DNA of 44,146 nt from DATGFB01 sp032160545 (GTDB lineage Bacteria > Actinomycetota > Actinomycetes > Mycobacteriales > Jatrophihabitantaceae). Of the stretch, positions 33,256 through 40,677 are shown piece by piece. Numbering within the stretch: position 1 is the first letter of the stretch; each line of letters starts with the position of its first letter. A program made the translations under genes and the position numbers. The stretch is from NCBI GenBank assembly GCA_032160545.1, contig JAVHVN010000132.1, forward strand, positions 1 through 44,146, given 5' to 3'. The notes under the pieces are model-generated. The model ran no database searches. It had not been told where the DNA came from and saw only the letters and a list, made by a program, of their open reading frames with translations.

Positions 33256-33843
33256 ATGAGCTCGGCGGCGCGCCGGCCTGACCGCGGTGTGAGCGCCGGG
33301 GTCAGGGCGCCGCGCTGGCTGGCGGCCGCGCTACTGGTCGCCGCGGGCAGTTGCTTGATCGCACTGGCCCAGTTGTGGCGAGGAGTCGAGGCGGCGCTAT
33401 CGGCGCACGCCATCCACTTGGTGACGGGTCAAACCGCCGTTGCCAATCCGGGCCGGCATCTGCTGATCCTCTACAAGAGCAACTCGGTGCAGTCGACGTT
33501 CGTGCTCACCAGCGAATGCAGCGTCGCTTACCTGTTGGCCGCACTGCTCATCGGTGCCGCGCCGCTGATGCTGCTCAAGAAACTGTCGCCGTGGCGTACC
33601 GCGATCGCGATCGGCGTATCCGCTGCCATCCTCGTGCTGGTGAACGTGGCGCGGCTGACCGCAATCGGCGCCACGGTCTCCGAGTGGGGCCGCGATCCCG
33701 GGCTCACCATTGCCCACACCTACCTCGGCTCGCTACTGACCGTGGTGGGAACCTGCGCGGCGGGCATCGCGTTCGCCGCGGTCATGCTCGGGCACCGCCC
33801 GGGGCGGGGCTCCGGCCGCCGGCGAGTGGACGAGGTTCCCTAG
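33256..33843 (+). CDS. Exosortase/archaeosortase family transmembrane protease-transpeptidase
   Basis: Multi-span membrane protein of 195 residues. The family's three catalytic residues appear in order: Cys88 (VLTSECSVAYLLAALL), Arg133 (VNVARLTAIG) and His154 (IAHTYLGSLL), each in or next to hydrophobic segments. Exosortases cut C-terminal PEP-CTERM-like signals and are thought to transfer the protein to a surface acceptor; they are usually encoded with exopolysaccharide genes, as here. They are best known from diderm bacteria, archaea as archaeosortases, with minor actinobacterial branches. The stop is immediately followed by the glycosyltransferase ATG. Function as an enzyme is inferred from motif conservation. 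Confidence 0.85.
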   Translation: MSSAARRPDRGVSAGVRAPRWLAAALLVAAGSCLIALAQLWRGVEAALSAHAIHLVTGQTAVANPGRHLLILYKSNSVQSTFVLTSECSVAYLLAALLIGAAPLMLLKKLSPWRTAIAIGVSAAILVLVNVARLTAIGATVSEWGRDPGLTIAHTYLGSLLTVVGTCAAGIAFAAVMLGHRPGRGSGRRRVDEVP

Positions 33844-35385
33844 ATGCAGCAATTCTTTGGCTGGATGTCTCAGGTCATCCTCGCCCTCGCCCTTCCGTAT
33901 TTTGCGATCTCGCTCGTCCTCGGTATCCGCGTGGCCCGGCGCCGCGGGCTGAGCCTGATCAGCCAGGAGACCCAGCCCGGCTCCTCCGGTGATGACGCCC
34001 CCGCGCGCGGTGCGCTCTACTTCCTTGTCCCATGCCTGAACGAGGCGATCGTCATCGGCGACACGGTCACGCGGTTGCTGGACGAGCCAGGTTGCACCGT
34101 GATCGTCGTCGACGACGGTTCGGACGACGACACTGCGGCCCGCGCGTGTGCGGCGGCAGCCGTCCGAGGTGAGGAGGCGCGGCTGACGGTCGTGACCCGG
34201 AGCGGGGCGCAGTCGCGGCAGGGCAAGGGCGCGGCCCTCAATGCCGGACTGCCGGCAATCGTGGCCGACGTAGCCGCCCGCGCGCTGGACCCGGACGAAG
34301 TGTTCGTTGGCGTGATGGACGCCGACGGGCACCTCAGCGCCGGAGCTGCCACCGCGGCGCGCCTGCTGTTCGACGACAGCCGAGTGGGCGGCGTGCAGCT
34401 CATCGTGCGGATCCGCGACCGACGAAAGCTCATCGCGCAGTTCCAGGACATCGAGTTCTGGATGATCTCCGCGCTCTCCCAGTTCGCCCGCTCCATCAGT
34501 GGCACTGTCAGCCTCGGTGGCAACGGCCAGTTCACCCGGCTCAGTGGGGTGCTGCAACTCGGCGTCCAGCCCTGGAGCCGATCGCTGACCGAAGACCTCG
34601 ACCTCGGGTTGCGGCTCATTGCCGCGGGCTGGCGGATCACCACCACCACCGACGGATTCGTCGACCAGCAGGGCGTGGACACTCTGGTGCGCCTGCTGCG
34701 CCAGCGCACCCGCTGGTATCAGGGGCACATGGCCTCGATCCGGCGGCTACCGGAACTGTGGCGGTCGCAGTACGTCAACGAGATCGCGGCCCTCGAGGTC
34801 AGCTCGTACCTGCTCGTGCCATGGCTGATCGTCCTGCCGTGGTCGATTCTCCAGCAATGGATCATCTTCCAACTCGTCACCGGATCCGGTCACGGCATCT
34901 TCGCCACCGGACTCGGCGGATTCTCGTGGCGGGTGACCTACGCGCTGCTGTGGTACGTCCTCTCGTTCGCCCCCAACCTGGTGATTGGCTTCATCTACGC
35001 CAGACGCACACGAGCGGTCACCCTGGGCCGCGCCCTGGTACTGGGGCATCTCATGATCGCGTGGAACTACATCGGCTACCTGGCCGCCTGGCGCGCGGTC
35101 GCCCGCATGCTGCGCGGCACCAGCGACTGGATCAAAACCTCGCGTAGCCGCGAGCCGAGTGAGGCCCCGGCCGGGTACGGGCAGGAACCGCTCGGCAAGT
35201 GGCAGCAAGACGGTTCGCTGCCCGCCAGCCGACCGCGACCTGGACTTCATCGCGTGGTTCCGGAGGCCGCCGCCGTCCACCGCGACGATGTCTGGTCGAT
35301 GCCTCGACACGGCATCGCGAAATCACAATCTGCGGGCCGCGTTCCCACCGTCGCGTTCGCCGGGCCGAGGGGTGGTGAGGGCTAG
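33844..35385 (+). CDS. Membrane glycosyltransferase, family 2
   Basis: Processive-type GT2 enzyme of 513 residues. An N-terminal span (about 8-28) is followed by the GT-A domain: DDG at 90-92 (VIVVDDGSDDDTA), DAD at 159-161 (GVMDADGHLS), TED at 249-251 (SRSLTEDLDLGLRLIA) and QRTRW at 287-291, all four motifs of the cellulose/chitin/hyaluronan synthase-like group. Several spans follow (about 320-440) and a Pro/Arg-rich C-terminal tail. It would build a surface polysaccharide from a UDP-sugar. Starts directly after the exosortase stop; its TAG overlaps the epimerase GTG. Confidence 0.93.
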   Translation: MQQFFGWMSQVILALALPYFAISLVLGIRVARRRGLSLISQETQPGSSGDDAPARGALYFLVPCLNEAIVIGDTVTRLLDEPGCTVIVVDDGSDDDTAARACAAAAVRGEEARLTVVTRSGAQSRQGKGAALNAGLPAIVADVAARALDPDEVFVGVMDADGHLSAGAATAARLLFDDSRVGGVQLIVRIRDRRKLIAQFQDIEFWMISALSQFARSISGTVSLGGNGQFTRLSGVLQLGVQPWSRSLTEDLDLGLRLIAAGWRITTTTDGFVDQQGVDTLVRLLRQRTRWYQGHMASIRRLPELWRSQYVNEIAALEVSSYLLVPWLIVLPWSILQQWIIFQLVTGSGHGIFATGLGGFSWRVTYALLWYVLSFAPNLVIGFIYARRTRAVTLGRALVLGHLMIAWNYIGYLAAWRAVARMLRGTSDWIKTSRSREPSEAPAGYGQEPLGKWQQDGSLPASRPRPGLHRVVPEAAAVHRDDVWSMPRHGIAKSQSAGRVPTVAFAGPRGGEG

Positions 35386-36524
35386 TGCCGGGCGTCATGG
35401 CGGTGATCCTCGGAACCCGCCCGGAGATCATCAAACTCGCCGGCATCATTGACCGACTCGGCGTCGATGCGTTCGTGATCCACACCGGCCAGCACTACGA
35501 CGACGACCTGTCGCAGATCTTCCTCGACCGCCTCGGCCTCGACGAGCCTGCGCACCGTCTGCAACTCGGCGCCCTTTCCCGCGCGGAGCAGATCGGAGGA
35601 GGCACCACGCAGATCGCGGCCGTGCTGACGGCAATCGGGCCGGACGCCGTCATCGTCCAGGGGGACACGAACTCCGCCCTTGCCGGCGCGCTCGCCGCGA
35701 ACGCGACCGGCTTTCCACTCGTCCATGTCGAAGCAGGGTTGCGAAGCTATGACCGGGCCATGCCGGAGGAGCACAACCGTGTCCTCATCGACCATCTGTC
35801 CGATCTGCTTGCCGCACCCACAGCCACCGCCGTCGCGAACCTCGTCCGCGAGGGGGTGGCCGACGCGAAAATCATCTGCTGCGGCAACACCGTCGTCGAG
35901 GGAGTCCACCGACAACTTCCGGATTCGCCGACCCGCAAGAAACTGCTCGACCTGCTCGAGCTACGCCCAAGGCAATTCGTACTAGCCACTATTCACCGCC
36001 CCGAGAACACCGACGACCCGCGAATACTCGCCGAAATTCTCACGCAGCTCGGCGCCCTGCCCCTTCCGGTGATCGCGCCGCTGCACCCACGCACCGTCGC
36101 CGCCGCAAGACATGCCGGGCTGGAGCGTCAGCTGGGACGGTTGACCGTGCTCGAGCCGGTCGCGAACGACGAGTTCCTCGCCCTGGCAGCAGAAGCCGCG
36201 CTGCTCGTGTCCGACTCGGGCGGAGTGCAGGAAGAAGTCACAGTCCTCGGCCTGCCCCTCGTCGTGGTCCGCCGCTCGACCGAGCGACCTGAGGCCCTCG
36301 AAACGTTCGCCACGCTCGTCCGCCCCGACGCAATCGGCAACGCTGCAGCCGCGATCCTCGCCGGTGGCGACCAGCTGCGACGTGCGCTGGCCAGCACACC
36401 AAGCCCCTACGGCGACGGAACCGCATCACAGGCAATCGTTGGAGAGGTGCGCAGCCGATTCGGTGGCACGACTGCGGCGGACGCTGTCGCCGATCTGTCT
36501 GAAGAACAAGCTGTCGCTTCGTGA
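35385..36524 (+). CDS. wecB: UDP-N-acetylglucosamine 2-epimerase (non-hydrolysing)
   Basis: Cytoplasmic enzyme of 379 residues that interconverts UDP-GlcNAc and UDP-ManNAc. Family motifs: GTRPEIIKLAGII (10-22), HVEAGLRSYDRAMPEEHNR (114-132), TIHRPENTDD, LHPRT and SDSGGVQEE. GTG start at 35385 overlaps the glycosyltransferase stop (TAGTG), so it is tightly coupled and probably provides the sugar donor for the surface glycan. The C-terminus has a short extra tail. Confidence 0.94.
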   Translation: MPGVMAVILGTRPEIIKLAGIIDRLGVDAFVIHTGQHYDDDLSQIFLDRLGLDEPAHRLQLGALSRAEQIGGGTTQIAAVLTAIGPDAVIVQGDTNSALAGALAANATGFPLVHVEAGLRSYDRAMPEEHNRVLIDHLSDLLAAPTATAVANLVREGVADAKIICCGNTVVEGVHRQLPDSPTRKKLLDLLELRPRQFVLATIHRPENTDDPRILAEILTQLGALPLPVIAPLHPRTVAAARHAGLERQLGRLTVLEPVANDEFLALAAEAALLVSDSGGVQEEVTVLGLPLVVVRRSTERPEALETFATLVRPDAIGNAAAAILAGGDQLRRALASTPSPYGDGTASQAIVGEVRSRFGGTTAADAVADLSEEQAVAS

Positions 36525-36635
36525 CGTGGGCCGTGCGCTGAGCGTCCAGGGCTGCGACCCGCGCGCCCGCGCGCTCAATGCGCCATCGCCAGCGAATAGG
36601 TCACGGGATAGCGTCCGCCCATAACGGCCGTTGAT

Positions 36636-36971
36636 CTAGCGACTGGCTAGTTGCCTTGCGTGTCTGATGAGTTCCGTGATCTTGCCGTGTGCAGTTGGGG
36701 TCGCGACGGCCCTATAGGTGCGGCGGTAGGCCCGCGGTGAAACGCCGAGTTCGGCGCTCATGTGCTGGCGCAACAATGCGGCGGTGGCGAAGCCGATCTC
36801 CGAAGCGATCTGATCGACCGTCATGTTGCTCGATTCCAATAGGTGGCGGGCGCGATCCAGTCGACGATGGATGAGCCATTGGCGTGGCGTCGGACCGGTT
36901 TCGTCGCGGAAGCGGCGGCCGAAGGTCCGAAGACTCATATGGGCATGCTGCGGGTGGTGTTGTGTGGGCAA
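36636..36971 (-). pseudogene. Truncated AraC-family regulator (DNA-binding domain only)
   Basis: The 111-residue frame holds the AraC double helix-turn-helix: HMSLRTFGRRFRDETGPTPR, QWLIHRRLDRARHLLESSN, MTVDQIASEIGFATAALLRQ, HMSAELGVSPRAYRRTYR. The N-terminal DJ-1/PfpI-like sensory domain of the GlxA-type relatives this resembles (about 200 residues) is absent, and the frame opens with a TTG and a His-rich stretch. It is probably a 5'-truncated gene. It might still encode a stand-alone DNA-binding protein. Confidence 0.7.
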
Positions 36972-37070
36972 GCGTCGTGGCGTGCTGGGTTCGAGATTGG
37001 TCTACGGTTGCGGCGTCGGTTCGGCCGTTTGGCTGGCTGGGCGTGTGCTGTCGGGCGATGTGGACGCGGG

Positions 37071-38855
37071 TCAGCGGAGCGAGATCAGCACGGTGTGATC
37101 GGGGTTTCCGTCACCGAGGTTGGCGCGCAGCCGCCAGGTTCCGCTGGTGAGGCCCTTGGTGGACAGGTTGAAGATGTACTGCCCGGCCGCGGCGTCGTAG
37201 CGGAAGGTGTTGCCGGTGCTGGCTTGTGCGGTCGAGGTCGCTTCGAGGTAGCTGCCGTCGATGCCGGAGGAGACCTTGGCCAGTGAGAGGGTCGCGGTCA
37301 CGGCGCTCGCGCCGCCGCTCGGGAGGGTGAATTTGACCGGGACGGTGCTGCCGAGTTTGAAGATGGACGATCCGTCGGCGTTGATCGGCTGCAGGTAGCC
37401 CGACCACGGTTGTTGCGGCACTGCGACGGTGACGGGGAACGAAGCGGCTCCCGTGTTGTCGCGGGTATCGGTCGCGGTGCAGGTGACGGTGGTCGTCCCG
37501 GGTGCGAAGACGGCACCGGAGGCCGGTGTGCAGGTCGGGGTGATCGCTCCGTCGACGAGGTCGTCCGCCGTCGCGCTGAACATGACCGGCGTGCCGGCCG
37601 AGGTTGCCGCGGTCGCCGTGATCGGTGCCGGGACTGTGACCACGGGGGCGGTGGTGTCGACCACGTAGGCGGTGAAGCCGGCAGACGCGATGCTGATGCC
37701 ATTGCTGGCGGTGCAGGTGATCCTGCTGCTACCAAGCGGGAACGTGTCGCCGGAGGCGGGCCTGCAGTCCAGGGTGAGCAGGCGCTCGATCGGGTCGGTA
37801 GCGGAGACCAGGCTCGCGTAGGTGACGATGGCACCGTCGCGCGAGGTTGCCTCGATGATCAAGGGCACGGGCGGGACGGTGACGGACGGGGGTCCGCCGA
37901 TCGGGCCGAACGCGGCCGAGGTGGCGGTGGCCTGTTGCCCGGCGCCGCCCGTCATCGTGACGGACAGCCGCAGCCACTTCCCGACGGTGTTCGGCCCGAG
38001 CAGATAGTCCAGCCCGTTCCCGTCGGGGACGGCCGCACAGGTGCCTGCGTCAGTGCTGGTGCAGGCCAGCCACTGCTGGCCGGCGGTGGCGTCGTGATCG
38101 CCGCCCCAGGAGCCGAGGTCACCGTGCGCGGTGGCGCCGGTGTACGGGTAGCCGGTGATCGTGGGCGGGGTCAGGTTGACCGGTGCGGTGTAGTGGCGGG
38201 CCAGGGTGACGTCGGCAAGCAGTGGCCCGCACGGGAACTGTGTCGAGCCCGACGTTCCCGTGGTCTGGCTGATGAAGGTCAGGCTGTCCGCCCCGGCGCC
38301 GGCGACCTGGTAGTGGTAGTGCACCCAGGTCAGGGTCTGATTCTGGTTCGGTACCGCCGTCGCGTGTACCGGGCCGGCCGGGCCGCTGATCGCGGCGTGG
38401 TCCCACAAGATGCCCAGCTTGGCCAGGCTGTACCCGTTGAAGCATTGCGGGTTCGCGGCCAGATCAAAGTCCAGGTCGTAGCTCAGCCCCGGCAGCGTCG
38501 GCAGCTGATCCTGCTCGATCGTCCCAGGCCCGGCGCCGTTCATGTCCAGGTAGTAGCTGCTCGCCGGCGGATCCGGCAGCCAGGCGTGGTGGTACCAGTC
38601 CACACTGCCCGCGAATACCGTCCAGCCGGTCAACAACGTCCGCGTCGCCGGGTCGGTCGCCGACAGCTCAGTGAACCCCAACCCAGGCTGCGGCGCCGCC
38701 GCAGCCGGCGCATCGAACGAGCCGTTCACGACCAGGTTCGGCGTGCTCGCGACAGCCGGGGCAGCGGCCACGCACACCACGGTCAGCACCCCGGCCAGCA
38801 GCGCGGCCACGGTCGCCGGCGCGCTCGGCCGACCTCGAAACATCTTGTTGGACAC
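37071..38855 (-). CDS. Secreted HYR/PxKF-domain surface protein
   Basis: Exported protein of 594 residues. Signal peptide at the start (ATVAALLAGVLTVVCVAAAP, cleavage near AVAS). A first module (about 35-215) beginning TPNLVVNGSFDAPAAAAPQP is of the choice-of-anchor/DUF642-like carbohydrate-binding type. Immunoglobulin-like HYR modules follow (TASNGISIASAGFTAYVVD; TPTCTPASGAVFAPGTTTVT, CTATDTRDNTG). The C-terminal PxKF module contains QPINADGSSIFKLGSTVPVK followed by FTLPSGG. It is a likely adhesin or matrix protein. GTG at 38855 is preceded by GGGGGA; an internal ATG at 38843 is possible. Opposite strand to the exosortase operon. Confidence 0.8.
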   Translation of the reverse strand: MSNKMFRGRPSAPATVAALLAGVLTVVCVAAAPAVASTPNLVVNGSFDAPAAAAPQPGLGFTELSATDPATRTLLTGWTVFAGSVDWYHHAWLPDPPASSYYLDMNGAGPGTIEQDQLPTLPGLSYDLDFDLAANPQCFNGYSLAKLGILWDHAAISGPAGPVHATAVPNQNQTLTWVHYHYQVAGAGADSLTFISQTTGTSGSTQFPCGPLLADVTLARHYTAPVNLTPPTITGYPYTGATAHGDLGSWGGDHDATAGQQWLACTSTDAGTCAAVPDGNGLDYLLGPNTVGKWLRLSVTMTGGAGQQATATSAAFGPIGGPPSVTVPPVPLIIEATSRDGAIVTYASLVSATDPIERLLTLDCRPASGDTFPLGSSRITCTASNGISIASAGFTAYVVDTTAPVVTVPAPITATAATSAGTPVMFSATADDLVDGAITPTCTPASGAVFAPGTTTVTCTATDTRDNTGAASFPVTVAVPQQPWSGYLQPINADGSSIFKLGSTVPVKFTLPSGGASAVTATLSLAKVSSGIDGSYLEATSTAQASTGNTFRYDAAAGQYIFNLSTKGLTSGTWRLRANLGDGNPDHTVLISLR

Positions 38856-38940
38856 GGTTCCCCCGAAGAGATTGAACGGTTGGCAGCATCGACGCGACGA
38901 ACCTGCGAGCTGGGCTCGACCCCTCATCTGCGCCGCACGA

Positions 38941-40383
38941 CTAGGTGAGCGCGAAGCTGGCGCTGCCGACCTGCTGGCCGCCGATGACGATGCCGATCCG
39001 GTAGCTGCCCGGCCCGAGGTTGCGGGCGGCGAGGTTGTAGTCGTACTGGCAGCTGCTGATCCGGAAGCTCGATCCGATGTCGGCCGCGCTGATGTAGGTG
39101 CTTTCGTCGACGCTCTGTGATGACGCTGCGCCGACCCGGGTGACCGTGATCGTGGCCGGTGGCAGGTCGCACGTCGGCACACCGTTGTCACTCAGGGCGA
39201 ACTTCACCGGGACGACGCCGCGCTTGGCGGTGAACGTGCTGGAACCGTCGGCGTTGATCGGCTGCTTAACTGTGGCCGAGAGCGCCGTGGTCGATGGCAG
39301 TGTGACCGTCTCGGCGTACACGTTGTCGTCGCCCGTGGCCTCGCGCCGGCTCCATACCGCAGTCACTGTGGTCACTGTGCCGTTCGGTGCTGCCCAGACC
39401 TCGTTGAGCGTCTCATCCTCGGGCGTATCGGTGAGCTTGAACAGCCGGTCAGTGGCGAGGTCGTAGATGTAGATGTCGAAGTTCGGCGTCGATGCCGTCG
39501 GGTCGTAGCTCTCGAACGAGACCACGCCGCCGCTGATACTCGGGTTCTGCTGCATGGACGGCAGGGTGAGCTGGCCCTCCGGTCCGCCACCGACCGGCTG
39601 CCAGACGATGTCGGTCTCGTTGAATCCGAGGGTGCGGTTGTAGACGACGACGGCGCCGTTCGTGTCGGGCAGCGACGACTCGGTGCCGCCGCTGGTGAGC
39701 GGGCCGGCCGTCCACGTGCTGCCGGTACGCACCGCGTCCCAGACCTCGCAACCGCCGGCGATACTCGTGCACTTGGCCCACGTCACCGTGTTGCCGTCCG
39801 CGCTGACCTGTGGGTCGCGGTCATACAAGGCGTCGTCGGTCAGCCGTGTCATGACGTGCGTGTCGAGGTCGTACACGACGATCTCCGGCGAGGCGAGCGC
39901 GCTGAAGCCGAAGTCCTGCCAGGCGACCGTGCGCTCGCCGACGGTGGACACCCGACGGTTGCTGGCCGGCTGTGGGTCCAGTTCGACCGGGGCGCCACCT
40001 GCTGCGATGTCGAACGAGTAGACGGCATGCCGTCCTGCCGCAAAGTGGATGTACACGACGGTCGTCCCGCTGATGTCGGAGAGGCTGTCGCCTCCCCCCT
40101 CGAGATTCGGGATCGCAGCGTCGAACCCGGTGACGACGTTGTGGTAGTGAATCCGGCCGCTCGACGATCCGGCGCTGAAGTCGGTGTAGACGACCCAGTC
40201 GCCACTGACGTGCGGATCGGTCTGATCTCCCGCCGCAGTGGCCACGGGCACCACGGTGCCCGCGAGCGACGTCTCCGTCGTGGCTCGCGCCGGCTGCAGA
40301 CCGAAGCAGAGGGCCAGCACACCAAGGCCCGCGACGCCCAAGACACGGAATCGTCTGACACCGCTCGTTGCAGCGATCTTCAT
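38941..40383 (-). CDS. Secreted beta-propeller protein with PxKF-type C-terminus
   Basis: Exported protein of 480 residues. Signal peptide (FRVLGVAGLGVLALCFGLQP, cleavage near ARAT). Residues about 50-360 carry TolB/WD40-like beta-propeller repeats: GDQTDPHVSGDWVVYTDFSA, MTRLTDDALYDRDPQVSADG, DIYIYDLATDRLFKLTDTPE. The C-terminus repeats the motif of its neighbour, QPINADGSSTFTAKRGVVPV then KFALSDNG, followed by a Cys pair (PTCDLPPA, ISSCQYDYN). The partner or substrate is unknown. It follows the small 61-aa gene by 7 bases and precedes the HYR protein on the same strand. Confidence 0.8.
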   Translation of the reverse strand: MKIAATSGVRRFRVLGVAGLGVLALCFGLQPARATTETSLAGTVVPVATAAGDQTDPHVSGDWVVYTDFSAGSSSGRIHYHNVVTGFDAAIPNLEGGGDSLSDISGTTVVYIHFAAGRHAVYSFDIAAGGAPVELDPQPASNRRVSTVGERTVAWQDFGFSALASPEIVVYDLDTHVMTRLTDDALYDRDPQVSADGNTVTWAKCTSIAGGCEVWDAVRTGSTWTAGPLTSGGTESSLPDTNGAVVVYNRTLGFNETDIVWQPVGGGPEGQLTLPSMQQNPSISGGVVSFESYDPTASTPNFDIYIYDLATDRLFKLTDTPEDETLNEVWAAPNGTVTTVTAVWSRREATGDDNVYAETVTLPSTTALSATVKQPINADGSSTFTAKRGVVPVKFALSDNGVPTCDLPPATITVTRVGAASSQSVDESTYISAADIGSSFRISSCQYDYNLAARNLGPGSYRIGIVIGGQQVGSASFALT

Positions 40384-40390
40384 GGCCTGC

Positions 40391-40576
40391 CTACCTCTGG
40401 ATGTCGGGTACCGTCGGCGGGGTCGCCTGTTCGGAGTTGACGGCGTCCTGCAGCGCGGCGAACAGCTCGGTCCATCCCGCGAAGCCGCGCACGGGTCCGT
40501 CGCCGGCCGACACGCGCCCGCTCACCGGGTCGGCGTCGCGGTCCAAGGCGATGCGTACGAGCAGCGGGTCGAGCAC
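40391..40576 (-). CDS. Small acidic protein, conserved-looking
   Basis: Protein of 61 residues: DPLLVRIALDRDADPVSGRV, then GPVRGFAGWTELFAALQDAV. The pattern of a beta-strand, DADPxSGxx turn and FxGWxELxxxL helix resembles short actinobacterial proteins found beside LuxR regulators, which have no assigned function. The GTG start (40576-40574) lies at the outer end of a perfect palindrome (see repeat). It is directly upstream of the propeller protein gene and in the same direction. Confidence 0.6.
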   Translation of the reverse strand: MLDPLLVRIALDRDADPVSGRVSAGDGPVRGFAGWTELFAALQDAVNSEQATPPTVPDIQR

Positions 40577-40630
40577 GCGACGAAGGGTCGCGTGGCTGCA
40601 CTCGCTGCGGCATCGTGGTTGTCACCACGA
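40574..40630 (-). repeat. Double-palindrome element, copy A
   Basis: On the minus strand the element reads TCGTGGT-N4-ACCACGA, an 18-base spacer, then CACGCGAC-CCTTC-GTCGCGTG. Both palindromes are perfect. An outer conserved GCCAATG adds to it at the right end. It matches copy B at 51 of 57 positions; all six differences lie in the 4-base loop or the spacer, none in a palindrome arm. It abuts the start of the 61-aa gene and also lies 47 bases before the LAL regulator. It may be an operator, paired RNA hairpins or a small mobile repeat. Confidence 0.85.
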
Positions 40631-40677
40631 GCATTGGCCCGGAGGCGGAACCCCGGAACCTCTCCTACAGTGCGTGA

